Positions 33,232-44,218 of a stretch of 64,000 bases of DNA are shown here, piece after piece. The position numbers were made by a program, and so were the translations under genes. The notes beneath the pieces were generated by a model that saw only the letters and a list, made by a program, of their open reading frames with translations, searched no databases and had not been told where the DNA came from. Positions within the stretch are counted from its first letter, which is position 1, and every line of letters begins with the position of its first letter. The stretch comes from Chondrus crispus (taxonomy: Eukaryota; Rhodophyta; Florideophyceae; Gigartinales; Gigartinaceae): contig NW_005179353.1 in NCBI RefSeq assembly GCF_000350225.1, forward strand, positions 268,849 to 332,848. Reading direction: 5' to 3'.

Positions 33232-35349
33232 CTCAACCGCTCCTTCGCGGATTAACCCCAGCCTGCACGAACAGACAAAAAGGGGAAGTGAAGGAAGTCG
33301 GCGGACCCTATCGGAGGGTGACAGCCGGGGACGTGTTCAAGTCAAGTCGTCTTGACTTCTCGGACGTCAGGGACGCGAGACATAAGAACAGGACAGTACG
33401 AACTGCCTGAAAAAAAATGTTCAGCCCTCGTAATGACCGACATTACGAGGACCGCAAAACCCCGTTCGGAGCGGGAACGTCGGTCGACCGCCCCCGAACA
33501 GGATTGCCGGCCGTTCCGTTAAGTCCGGCAACCGCGGCGAGGAGACGACCGACGAAAGAGGCGAGCACTAGCGGAGCCACGGGAGCCCTTTGGCGGGCGG
33601 GGGAAGCGACCAAAATGCCCTCCTCTAAGGTCGGGGTACCCGAGAAGGGGGAGGCTCATGTCGAGCCCTCAATTCGCACGATAACCGAACGTACAATCGG
33701 ATCATGACCCCATCCATATGCATAACCACCCATGGGTGGTGTGCGAGAAAACGCGCGAGACACTTCAAAACCGCCGCCGGGTCATACCCCAAAATAAGGG
33801 AAATTACGGGGGATGAGAACGAGCAACACCGGAGCGGCACGCCACGCAGCAACACTGGCTCGCGTCAGCCCTAAATTCCCCCGCCGCCGGCCCCCAAAAA
33901 TAACGGAAAATTAACAGGGGCAATTACACCCGCACGGGCATAGCACACAGGGGTACTGTGCGCCATGTGCCAAGCAAGAGCGAAACCGGACGACGCTGCC
34001 CGACGGAACAACAAATATTCGCGTGAAGGTACACACGTCCGCCCCCTCACCAGAAGGGAGGAAGGAGCGAGCTCGACAGGGGCGCCGCATCGAGCGGGCG
34101 ACCCGCAATTTCGACACCCACGCACACCAAGGTGACCGAACGACTCGCCCTCCCCGTCTCCCAGTCACGCGTCCGACCGCAGACGGGTTGAGCGACGGGT
34201 CCCAGCCGTGCCACCGCGAGCGACGACGGGCCGGGATGCTACGGTAGAGGAGACGACGAGCGCACGCTACCCTTGCGCTTGGCTGCGAGCTGCGACGGAG
34301 AACGCCAACTCACGGTCACTGACGCTACTGACCCCTCCATTGCGCTATATGTGCGCCGCGCCGACCCCCGTCGAATACGGAGAACAGGTCGCCCCGGCAA
34401 GGACGAACCGGAACGACCGACTGCCGGGGACCGAGGTAGCGCGAGAGCGTGGAACGCCGACGCCCCGAAGTCGTAACCGCGCCGCCGCCACGCTCCACAC
34501 AGACGGCGTCACGGATCCGTCAGGAGAAGCATCGAGGAGGGGACATGGCCGCTCTCGTGAGCGACCATACCCCAAAACTCCACGCATTCCGCGAAAGGAT
34601 AGTACGGCTCCGTCCGGAACGGATGGTACGAGCGAATGATCATACTAACGAATAGTGTCAACGCCTTCGGACGAGCAAGGAGGAAGGCCCCTGCCAGCGA
34701 GCACGAAGAGGGACCGCGGGGCGCCAGACGCCCCGAGACGGCGTCAGAAGGTGCGCGAACCCGCCCCGAATGGGAACCGAAAGGGACCCCGGTACGGGCG
34801 ACCCCGTGACGCGGGTTCGGCATGACCCGGACGCTACGGGATGGGGGGGTCCGGCAGAAACCACCCCCCATCGAAGGGCGCGAGAGACCGCGAACCCCGA
34901 GGCGACTAACGTGACAAGCTGCTCCACTCGCCCCTTCCCTCGGAATCGAGGGGTGAGTAGGAGCGACGTCGTTAGGCGCAACCTCCCCTGTCTCGACGAG
35001 GAGAGACCCCGTCCGAGGTTAGTTAACGATGATTAACGAGAAAGGAAACAAAAGTGCGGAGCCGTGCCACTCCCTTATTCAAAGGCCCCCGGTACGGGCG
35101 AGATACTGTGGGTCAGGGAGCCGGTTCCGCGCGTCGACGCGCCACCTTGTACATGCGGGCGCGTATGGCCGCCCTCGTTACGAGGGCGGAGAGCTCGACC
35201 ACTCTTCGGCATACCGCCCCGGTAAGGGCGAAGGAGGAAAACGGCGACTACCGAATGTCGGGAAAAGGGGACCAGGAAATGCCTTAAGGGCTTTACGGAG
35301 AAAGGGGGATGACAAAGGACGCGCAGGGAGCGCCGATAGACTCGACCGA
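33232..35349. other. Noncoding part of the type I 3' module
   Basis: GC-rich, with many short palindromes: 33339-33358 (8-bp stem, TCGT loop), 33426-33450 (10-bp stem, ACCGA loop), 33725-33740 (a perfect 16-bp palindrome). Overlapping frames of 100-220 codons on both strands lack any domain. I see no gene. It may hold the 3' end or regulatory part of the antisense gene. Confidence 0.45.
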
Positions 35350-38046
35350 TCAGCGCTCCGCCCCGTCGGGGAACGCCGGCGGCCCGGAAGCTCGCCCGCT
35401 CGAGGGACAGTAGCTAGGGTGCGACGGTACACCCGCCTCCGTCTCGTGAAGCGGTGGAAGGGCGACTACGCCATGCGTTGTCCACCCGCTAGCTGGGTTG
35501 ACCGAAGTCGCGGGTTCGTCGGCCACCGAAGAGCCGAGCTCGCGACTCTGGTAAGGGTCTCGAAGACCCTGGCGTGGCACAGGGCCAGGAAGGCGCACGG
35601 CCGACGGGGCGACACGTTCGGCCCTGAGAGCGTCCCGCTCGCCGCGGTATCTATCGCGATCGGCCGCCGCGCGCCGGAGACCACTCGCCTGTAGGGAAGA
35701 CGACTCTCGTAGAACCTTCAGCTCATCCTGAGAGCCGCGGAGCTGCTCCGCGAGGGAGTCACGCTCTGCGGCAAACGCCTGTCGTTCCGCCCCGAGACGG
35801 CGCGCTTCGCTGCTACGTTCGACATACCAGCTCGTGAGGGTACGGAGTAGTCCCTCTACAGTCCAAGCTCTATCGACCAGACTCCCCAGGGCGCGAAACA
35901 ACCTGGGGATTGCGGTGAGCTCGTCGCGAGCTAGGACAAGGGTCAACGCGGTGTTCTATTGGGCACCGAGGCAACCGACGGAGCCAAGAGAAGCCAGAGG
36001 GGGCAGCGGAGACCCCGACGCAGTGTCGTGACCCGCCTTGGGAAGCCCCGACGGCACGCTCACCCTGGCCAACGCGACTGCAGGAAGCTCGCCGTCCATG
36101 TGACGATACCGCTTCCAACGCGCCTCGCGCGCCGTAGACCCAACGCCTCCCTTGCTTCGGGACGGGACGGCGGTGGGGACGCTTGGACGGGCCACGAAGG
36201 AGTCGCTCCGATGGTCATACGCGAGAAAGAGGCTCCGAGTCCCTGTCGTGTAGTCCGTCCAAGGACGACGATTACGTTCGGGCACCGCACCGGCGCGGTG
36301 CATCAGGTCTAGTACAGAGGAGTACGACCAGGCCACACACGGTGAGCCACGCTCGAGAGGATGCATGGCAACGTCCGGAAGGGATAGCGCCACTCGCCCA
36401 AGGAAGGAGAGTACCCCCACGGGTTGCACGAAAGCACGCCCGTGGAGAGAGACCTCATTCATGAAGGCGTTACCGAGACACCACGCCCATTCTCGCTCTA
36501 CGTTGTACGCGAGGTAATCGAAAACCGGGTGCTTCGGGTCACCGCAGGCGAAGCCGAAGTGCTTCAAGACGTAGGGGAGTAACGGGTGAACTCCCAACGA
36601 GGGGAGCGACTCCCCTACGACCGGCGGAAGCTCAGGGAAATCGCTTCTCGACAAGCCCGGGGAGAACGCGGCGGACGGGAACACGCGCCCGTCCTCTTCC
36701 CCGCGGTGCCGGTAAGTCGCCCAATCGTTGGGCGCCAGGGCAATGTGGTGAATCCGCATGAGGGAACATGCGGACTTCTGGAGGGCCGCTCGCGCCTTAG
36801 AGCAAGTGCGCGGACGGGGGCCGACGTAGAGCCCGGTGACCTCCGGGAGAATGAAGCGAGGGGGACCACGGGGGCCCCGGTGGAAGAGGTACGCCGACAT
36901 CTGGTCGACATACTCGACCTCTTCCACGCAAAAAGCGAAAGTCCTATCACTAGGAATCTCGTCGGGTAGTTGGTAAGGAGCGCCACCGCCCTCGGCGAGG
37001 AGGCGACCCAGCGCCAAGGAGGCCTCTTCGGTCAGCCCTCCTTCGTATATGGACCGAATTCGTAGAAGGTCAGGACGTAGGGACTTCCTTGACAGCAGCT
37101 CGCCCACGGTGACGCTCGCCCGCGCATGGCGTCGCCACGCGTATGTCAAGCGACCGAGCGGTAGCGGGAATGACCGCTCCAAGGGCACCCCCAGCCACCT
37201 CGCCGAGGTGTTGGACGCCTCCCTCTCTCCGCCCTCGTCGAGGCGGGGGGCAGCGCGCGGCGCACCGGGATGCCGGCAGCCGCCAAAGGCCCCCTGCGAG
37301 CCCTCCCCGGGGTGGTACGGGCCACCGCGGGGCCCCGTCACGAGATCTCCACCGGATGGGCCGACCGCGTCGTCAACACCCTCAGGTCGAAGCGGCACCG
37401 AGGCCCCAGTCACCGGACGAGCACCTGGCGGCGGGATGATGGAAGGCGGGGGGCATAACTCGTCGGACACGGTAGAGGCGCGACCCCCCCGGGACTTCCG
37501 GAAAGGACGTGGAGGCCACAATGGCGAGGGAGCCGATGCATCGGCACCGGCGGAAGGTAGCCCGGATGCACCTCCCTCCTCGACGGAGGTGGAGTCCTCA
37601 GTGGTCAAGGGGCAGACAACCGGCGTGTCCGATCCACTGCCAGGCGTGGGCAGAGGGAGCGAGGGACCGCCCCGAGAAGGGATGAGGGACGACATAGGGA
37701 GACACGGGACGCGCGAACCGAGTACGCGACCGACAGAGTTGACGAGCCCGTGAGGAAGGACGGGAGAGGGAGCCGACCGAGCTGAGGCCGGATGAACGAG
37801 GGCGGACTCCCACGACGGGGGTAGTAGGGTGATGACGAGAACCAGCCCGGAGGGCACACGCAGGATCGCGCGCCGGAAAGGGGGCAGGGGTGACGGAGTG
37901 ACGACGAATTCGTCGTCCCCAGAAGGGGAGGAGGAATGACCTGCGCGCGGGTAGGGAGGTGCGAGACGGAACACGGAGGATAGCAAGCAGGGAGCAGAGT
38001 CGACAGGGAGAGCAGAATCGACCGTATAGACGGCGTGGCCGGACAT
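35350..38046 (-). CDS. Type I antisense accessory gene, family not recognised
   Basis: A large minus-strand coding region between pol and the 3' LTR, starting 60 bp inside the 3' LTR and reading toward pol. It begins with a Pro/Ser/Gly-rich N-terminus of about 260 residues. A folded-looking centre follows (AYLFHRGPRGPPRF, LPYVLKHFGFACGDPKH, EREWAWCLGNAF, WSYSSVLDLMHRAG), then a coiled-coil C-terminal part (RRLGAERQAFAAERDSLAEQ). The element copy carries about one break. Homologues lie in type II element A (40010-41903) and E2 (43752-44218), sharing a FG-x(4-5)-DP-[KR]-H motif. Antisense frames at this place are known in some plant Ty3/gypsy elements (Grande, Retand relatives). Function unknown. 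Confidence 0.72.
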
Positions 38047-38074
38047 GTTGTCCCCTCTCTACAAGCACCCGTAG

Positions 38075-38103
38075 ACGCGGACGTCCCCGCTTAAGGGGGG
38101 GCC
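38075..38103 (+). other. Polypurine tract region of the type I element
   Basis: TTAAGGGGGGGCC immediately before the 3' LTR, where plus-strand DNA synthesis would be primed. It sits in the 29-bp block also found at 33203-33231. Confidence 0.85.
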
Positions 38104-38104
38104 G

Positions 38105-38775
38105 TGTAGTATAACCGCCCCTGGGGCTTTATTTTAGATTAGATCAACTCAGAATCGGATCGGTTACTGTAGAGCTCGATGCTCTACAGTACCACCACGT
38201 GTAACCCCGAGTACAGGGTGCGCACGTGTACACGTGTACGCGCGGGACCGAAGAGCGCACACACACGTGTACTGTCAGCCCCGATGGCTGACAGTATTAC
38301 AGTGTCGATCGACCGCTACAGTACGTCGCTACAGTACATCGGTACTGTACTATTATGATAGGTTATTATGTACATTAAATATGGAGCGGACCGGCGGCGG
38401 TGGAGGAGGAAGGACGGACTTGTCACCCACCGACCGTCAAGGTCCGACTTCCCGCTTATTGTAAGGTAGCGTTCGCTAACTACCTTAGAGCGGCACCGAG
38501 CGCGGGTCGAGGACGCGCGCGGTACGCCCACGAGCCGGCTCCGCCTCCGCCCGTCGGTACTGGATCGTCACCCAGTACCGCCCCGGGTTGAGGCGTTGAG
38601 GCGTCGAACCGCTCGCGCGTACCGGCGTCCTCCGCGTTCCCGCTCTACCACGCTACCCGGGCCCGCTGCCCGGTGCCGTTAGCCGGTGTCCCGCTTCACC
38701 CCCGTCTTCCCGTTCGGACGGGGTCTACGTCGAGCTGTGCATACACCCCTCTCCGTTGGGGGTGTTTATGCTACA
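38105..38775 (+). mobile_element. Type I 3' LTR (671 bp)
   Basis: Near-identical to 25187-25852 apart from about three substitutions and a few short indels, one of them a CA-repeat length change. Followed by the AAAGG target duplication at 38776-38780. Confidence 0.95.
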
Positions 38776-38780
38776 AAAGG

Positions 38781-40009
38781 CAGACGAGCAGCATCTTGTT
38801 GACGTACGTAAGTACCTTTGTCCAGTGTGAAGGCGAGGATCAAGGATCGGGCACGCAGTTGCATGTGGGAGATGGAACACCGCCGTGTCTACTCGCGGTT
38901 TGGTAATGATGGAACACGCCGCATAGTCGCGAGGGGGATAGGGATTAGGCCCGCCGGCATTCTGTTGTTCACCGCCGGTGCTAGGAGTCGCCAATGAGAG
39001 ACTAAAGTATGCTCAAGAGCGTAAATGATGAGAATCGTCATGCTGTTCGCCGTGGAGAGCTCCCTAGTCTGTTGCTTCGAACCCTTGCTGAGGTACCTCT
39101 GCCTTTAGAGGATGTTGGGAATTTTCCTAAGTGTGGAACTCACTCCAGAAAGGCAACCAAAAAGAATGTCGTCCAAATTTCGACAACAACGAGGGGAGGC
39201 TCAGGAACAATGGGACACTTGTCCACGTGTAGATTTCGTGCTCGCTATTTGAACTTGGCCGGATTTGACCTGCGACGCGGCTCAGCAGGGCCCACCAGCC
39301 GAGGATCGGAAACATGTAAGACCGTTGCCACAAAAGGTGCTCGCGTCGTGAATTTTAAGGAAACGGAACTTAGGTTCCAGCCCCATTTGCACACCGGCAA
39401 GCCCAAACCTACAGGAAACAAAGGCAATTGACCCGCAGATACCGGGGCAGTATGAGGAACTCTCACACACAAGTCGTCGACTCATCTACACACTGAGGAT
39501 CGTAATTCGGTGACACGGAAGGGGAATGTCGAGGCAGACGTCTACAGTGATGTCGTGATGGTGGTGTAAGGACAACATAGCAAGCATGGCGTTGACATTA
39601 TTTTATCCTTTTTCTCATGACAACAGTATAAGGGACAACGCACGGCGAAAGAGAGACGGGAGAACGCAGAACAGATAAGTCTCGCGGACGCCTGGCCAAT
39701 TGGGAGACTCGACTCGGCGCGGACCAGGAGGAAGAGGACGAAAATTGAAGGAAAATTAAAGAGAAGTTACTGAGGAAAAGAGGACGAAAAAAAGGACGAA
39801 GGGGGTGCCACCGCAGTGACGGGGGCGCATCAAGAAGCAACAAATAAGAGGAGGAATTGAAAGGACGGAGCAACCGAGGAACGCATGGGACCACTTTTTT
39901 GTGGAGGACCACAGGGTGTCGCTGCTAGTCAGACGTCACCCCGGCAAATTAAGGGGATGCTACCGGCAAGTGAAGAGTGTAGCAGGACGGATAAGGACGC
40001 ACAGAGGCG
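38781..40009. other. Type II element A, noncoding stretch right of the type I insertion
   Basis: Continuation of 23348-25186. A plus-strand frame of 140 codons (39009-39431) has no domain and opposes the direction of the neighbouring antisense gene. I see no gene. Confidence 0.45.
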
Positions 40010-41903
40010 TCACGGGGTAGTCTCGTGAAGAGACATTCCTTCCGGAAGGGATGTGAGGAGTCGAGCGAGGACCTTAAGGTCGTCCAGAGAAGCGCCTTTG
40101 ATGGTTCCGGGGGACACGCCATGAGCCCTAAGAAGGGCCACGTAAGCCGCAGACACAGGGCACCCTGGCCTAGCATTTTTTGGGAGAAGGGAACGTTGCG
40201 TCACGCGACGATGGTTTGAATTGATGCACCGGAGAGCGGACGGGGGAAGTGAGTCTCCCTTCACATTGGGGCATCTCACGAACGGACAAGCTTTCTGTAG
40301 CCGAAGTAGCCGAGGGCACGACCTCAAGGACTGAGGCAGCAGGGAGGCTACCCGGAGTGAGTGGCGAGGGAGAAAGGGGCGCGGATCTCAGATGGATCGG
40401 CGGGGTTGCTTGAGCCCTTGGTTTGGTAATGATGGACGGGGGAGTCGATGACTTCTCAGGAGGGCGGTTGTGATCAACCGGAGGCGGAGGAGGCAAAGGA
40501 GATGACGGACGGGAGCGCAAGGCGGGCTCTCGTGGATCCGTTGTCGTAAGCAGGTCATCGCTCGGGAGGGGAATTTGATTTCCAAACGGCCGACTCAGTT
40601 GAGCTTCGGCCGCCGAGTATAGTGACCCAGACCACGGATTGAACCAGGCATAATTCCCTGTAGCCTGATGTGTTCGCCCCGGAGAGAATGACGCACGTCG
40701 ATGGGAGAAAGAGCAGGATGAATCTTGACAAGTAATGCTATCCCAATCCACAGTGTCTATTCGTTCCAGCAATGTATACAGCTCCAAGTCCACGTCGGCT
40801 CCGCCCAGTGGGACGGTGTAATCTAGTAAGCGCAGGAGATCGACAAGCATCGGGGGCAAGAACCACAGTCTCCAGCAGTCATACGCTTCTCAGATCAGAG
40901 TGGCAGCTACCTTAACGCACCACTCTGTGAGGAAGACCACCCACAGCTCGTGACGCGGGTCCTGTAAGTAACTGCCAAAATAGGTGAAGACAGGACCTAA
41001 CTCGGACCAAAAGCCCTGGCATAATTCATAACGACCCCACCACGAAAGGATAGGCTGGTAACGATTTGCATAGTGCACCCGCGCTATTTCTCGAGCCTCG
41101 ACCATGTGATACGCGACGAAGTATCCGGTTTCGGACCTTAATCGACGTTCCAAGCGTACAGTATGGTTGAAGAAGCTGAAATTCCCGCGTTTGAGATGCC
41201 GGAAATTTTCGGGGATGAGTGGCTGCGTCCAAAATATTGCATCATTTGACACGATGTGCCGGTCATGCCAACGACGGTCTGCCTCTCTGACAGGGTCACC
41301 CATGCTTGACGCCACGAAATTGTCGAAGTAAGATCGTTCGCCCTCAGTGCGAAACTTCCACGTGTCGCAATAGAAAGTGGAAGGAATCAAAGCGTCCGTC
41401 ATGGAGAGGTCAAGCCGTTCAATGACGGCCTGCATGAAGCGCATTGACAGCGCTTGACGACGGCGAGGGGAAGAATGTCGGAGGATCGATGGAGGAATGG
41501 CTATTCGAGTACGCCAATCAAGGGAGCGTACGGCTAGCAAGGGGAGGTTACCGGGCAGGATACCCGCCCCGTCAGCGAAATCTCGTTCGATGCCGTCGAG
41601 ATCGCGCACCCCGATCACGGAGAACCACTTTGCTGCTGCGTACAGTAGGGGTTAATGGTGCATGGATTTATCGTGTAACTCCTCAAGTGAGGGATATCGC
41701 TGTGACGCAGAGACGAGAGGAGTATGACCCGGATTAAGAGCCGATTCGGCTGGGTCGAGAGGAGGAGGTAATCGGGGGATTGAGGGGAGCTCTTGAGGAT
41801 AGTCGGACTGATATGAGAATCCCACACCGGCACGACGTCGCCGGACACGGGGGTCCTCCGGTTCGGATGAGGGTCCCGATGGAGGGACAGACGTGTCGGA
41901 CAT
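40010..41903 (-). pseudogene. Type II antisense accessory gene (element A)
   Basis: A minus-strand coding region between pol and the 3' LTR, in the same place as the type I accessory gene. It opens with a Pro/Ser/Arg-rich N-terminus (RRRRAGVGFSYQ, LPSIPRLPPPLDP). It has a central folded-looking domain (FNHTVRLERRLRSETGYFVAYH; VFTYFGSYLQDPRHELWVVF) and ends with SLDDLKVLARLLTSLPEG. The YFG-x4-DP-R-H motif aligns with HFG-x4-DP-K-H of the type I protein. It has a few breaks. Not recognised beyond this family. Confidence 0.65.
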
Positions 41904-42113
41904 CAGCCACGTGGAAGAAGGGTCGTCTTGTCCTTGCTCGACCGCCTCTTAAAAAGGGGTTCCCGCGCGCAGGTAGGAGGGAAAGTGGCACTACATAGTA
42001 CAAGGGAAGACCTTCGGTCGAAGGGAGAGGACGATGGATGGACCGCGAGGTGGAAGGAGAGGAAAAAGAAATCGGAAGATTATACGAGGGGTTGGCGGTG
42101 AGCAAGGACGCTC

Positions 42114-42123
42114 AGAAGGGGGA
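42114..42123 (+). other. Polypurine tract of type II element A
   Basis: AGAAGGGGGA lies two bases before the 3' LTR start at 42126. The same context occurs inverted after 43731, marking the 3' end of E2. Confidence 0.75.
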
Positions 42124-42125
42124 TA

Positions 42126-42724
42126 TGTAGTGCAATACCCGTCTCGGGTAGGGGGTGAAAGGAAGTGAGAAAAGGAAAATAATTGGATACTGTGGTCCGG
42201 GCTGGAGGACACACGTGTGCAACGATGCGCACGATTATTTTAATTATTTAATTCTATTTACAAATTAGATCTAGAATCTAGAGCCGGGAGCTACTGTACT
42301 CGTCCCGGCGGGGCTATATAGCATAGTCCAATTACCAACCCAAGTGAGTAAAGGTAACCCAAGTTGCCGGAGTTAGATCTCGCCTTCGTCGAAGACCGCT
42401 TCCGTTCAAGCGACGCGCTTCATTTCTACGCTGCTAACGACATCCTCTACTGCTCCGGGTCCCCTTTCCTTATCCTTTTCCCTTTTCTATCTCTACGTCT
42501 ATTTTTCCCTTAATTGTGTTGGTTCCATTGGATTCGGTCGCGACCGATCCGGTGTTGGTGTGATTGCCATCGGGCTGCACGTAGGTCGTAACTCTGCTAC
42601 AGTGTCCTGTTCCGTTGGAAGGTTGTTGCAACGACGCCTCCTTCGAAGGTCTTATCGTACAAGACAGTGTTGGTGCCATCAGCTGCGATTGAGGTCGCAT
42701 TGGTGTCGGTGTTTTGCCATCGGG
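42126..42724 (+). mobile_element. Type II 3' LTR of element A, first 602-bp part
   Basis: Starts TGTAGTGCAATACCCGTC, closest to the solo LTR at 9832. TATATA lies at 42315-42320. It stops after GCCATCGGG, where another type II LTR begins in the opposite orientation. TCGGG at 42720-42724 is one half of a target duplication whose partner (as CCCGA) lies at 55308-55312. Confidence 0.9.
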
Positions 42725-43731
42725 TGTAGTGCAATGTACCTGGCAGGCCGCGAACACAGTCCGACGGTCAAACAAAAAGAAAAAACAGCAACAGAAACAA
42801 CCACTGCCGATGGCACGCGCTACGGAGCGTTCGAGACTCCCTTTCCCCTTGTGTGGGCTTGCGGCCCACGGTAGCTCAACTCCGACGGGGGGCAAGGAAA
42901 GATGCCCGGCCCGCGAGGATAATGGTGGTAGAGACTTGTGAAGACTTGAATGCTCGGCGAGTGCGGGTTGGGTTTGTGTACGTGAATGTAACGGCGGTTC
43001 GCTGGGTTGTAAGTCCAATGCTCGACGAGCGTCTTCAGCACCTTGCGTATAATTCAAGGTCTTCGACGGGGGCTTGTTCAGCACTACCCGACGGGATCAT
43101 AACGGTGTAGCAACGCTACTATCGACGTGTTGCCCGATGGCTAAAACACCCTCACCAGCGCGATCGCGATCGCGGTAGGTGGTACCAACTCTGTCTTATA
43201 CGGTAAGACCTTCAACGGAGGCGTCGTTGCAACAACCTTCCAACGGAACAGGACACTGTAGCAGAGTTACGACCTACGTGCAGCCCGATGGCAATCACAC
43301 CAACACCGGATCGGTCGCGACCGACTCCAATGGAACCAACACAATTAAGGGAAAAATAGACGTAGAGATAGAAAAGGGAAAATGATAAGGAAAGGGGACC
43401 CGGATCAGTAGAGGATGTCGTTAGCAGCGTAGAAGTGAAGCGCGTCGTGTGAACGGAAGCGGTCTTCGACGAAGGCGAGATATAACTCCGGCAACTCGGG
43501 TTACCTTTACTGACTTGGTGGTCAGAGGGTTAAGGTACATATCGCCCCGCCGGAGCCACTACAGTAGCTCTCGGCGCTAAATCCTAAATGTAATCTAATG
43601 TTAGATAATTAATTGATAACTAATTAAAATTAAATTTTAAATTAATATCGTGATCCATTTCACACTTGTGTCCACCAACTCGGACTACAGTACCAAACGT
43701 TCCAGCTTCCCAAGTAGCTTATTGCACTACA
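42725..43731 (-). mobile_element. Type II LTR, full length, at the 3' end of E2
   Basis: On the minus strand starts TGTAGTGCAATAAGC at 43731 and ends TACATTGCACTACA at 42725 (1007 bp). It belongs to the same subfamily as the LTR at 55313-56326. Confidence 0.9.
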
Positions 43732-43751
43732 TATCCCCCTTCTGAGCGCTC

Positions 43752-44218
43752 TTGCGCAGCGGTGTCACTCCCTTGCTACCCAACTTCATTTTCCCTTCCG
43801 ACCGACGGTTGCCGCCTGCGGAAGAGCAAGACGAAACCATTCCTCCATCTTCGTCGGAGCGCTCGGGCGAGAGCCCCGCTCGTAAGCGTCCGGGTGTAGG
43901 CTTTTCTCGCAAGCCTGAAATGTACAGGGGCCTTCCATCCATACCCCGTCTACCCCTTCACCTGAGGGCCCGCTCCTCGCCCCAACCTCGGTTCCTCCAT
44001 CGTCTACAATTCCCAAAGAAAATACCTCTGCTGCTGCCGTTTACCATCGCCTTCTCATGGCTCATGGTGTGGAGGGAGAAGCTCTCCAGGGGACGTCCCT
44101 AGACGACTTGCGAGTTCTAGCTCCCTTCCGAAGGGAAAATCCCTTGGGGCATAGCCTCGTTGAGACGTCGACTACAGCACTTCCTTGCGACTTGTCCTTC
44201 TTTTTGCATCCTGCCCGC
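43752..44218 (+). pseudogene. Antisense accessory gene remnant of E2
   Basis: The start (ARKRPGVGFSRKPEMYRGLP, then SIPRLP) and the end (GTSLDDLRVLAPFR) align with the two ends of the element A accessory gene. The copy is much shorter than its relative. It sits antisense to E2, beside its 3' LTR. Confidence 0.65.

Larger units (their letters stand above)
25187..38775 (+). mobile_element. Young 13.6-kb type I Ty3/gypsy element, nearly whole
   Basis: LTRs at 25187-25852 and 38105-38775 differ by only a few substitutions and short indels (about 99% identical by eye). AAAGG flanks the element at 25182-25186 and 38776-38780. Order: 5' LTR, primer-binding site, gag (25933-27942), pol (28988-33222), a noncoding stretch, an antisense accessory gene (38046 down to 35350), polypurine tract (38092-38103), 3' LTR. 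The matched duplication and near-identical LTRs mean a recent insertion into type II element A. It carries about two breaks. At 13.6 kb it is much longer than a typical Ty3/gypsy element, the extra length being mostly the antisense module. Confidence 0.95.
16919..42724 (+). mobile_element. Type II Ty3/gypsy element A (5' truncated, heavily nested)
   Basis: Starts in the protease-reverse transcriptase spacer. It continues through reverse transcriptase, RNase H, integrase and chromodomain (to 23347), a noncoding stretch, an antisense accessory gene (about 40010-41903), a purine tract (42114-42123) and a 3' LTR (42126-42724, first 602 bp only). Two later insertions lie inside it: a pogo-like DNA transposon (18308-20962) and a complete type I element (25187-38775). 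Without them the remnant is about 9.5 kb. 5' LTR and gag are absent. Few breaks; moderately old and older than both guests. Confidence 0.88.

Noticed and set aside
35029-35694. Plus-strand frame of 221 codons in the type I 3' module
   Set aside because: It overlaps the antisense accessory gene and has Arg/Gly-rich shadow composition without a motif.
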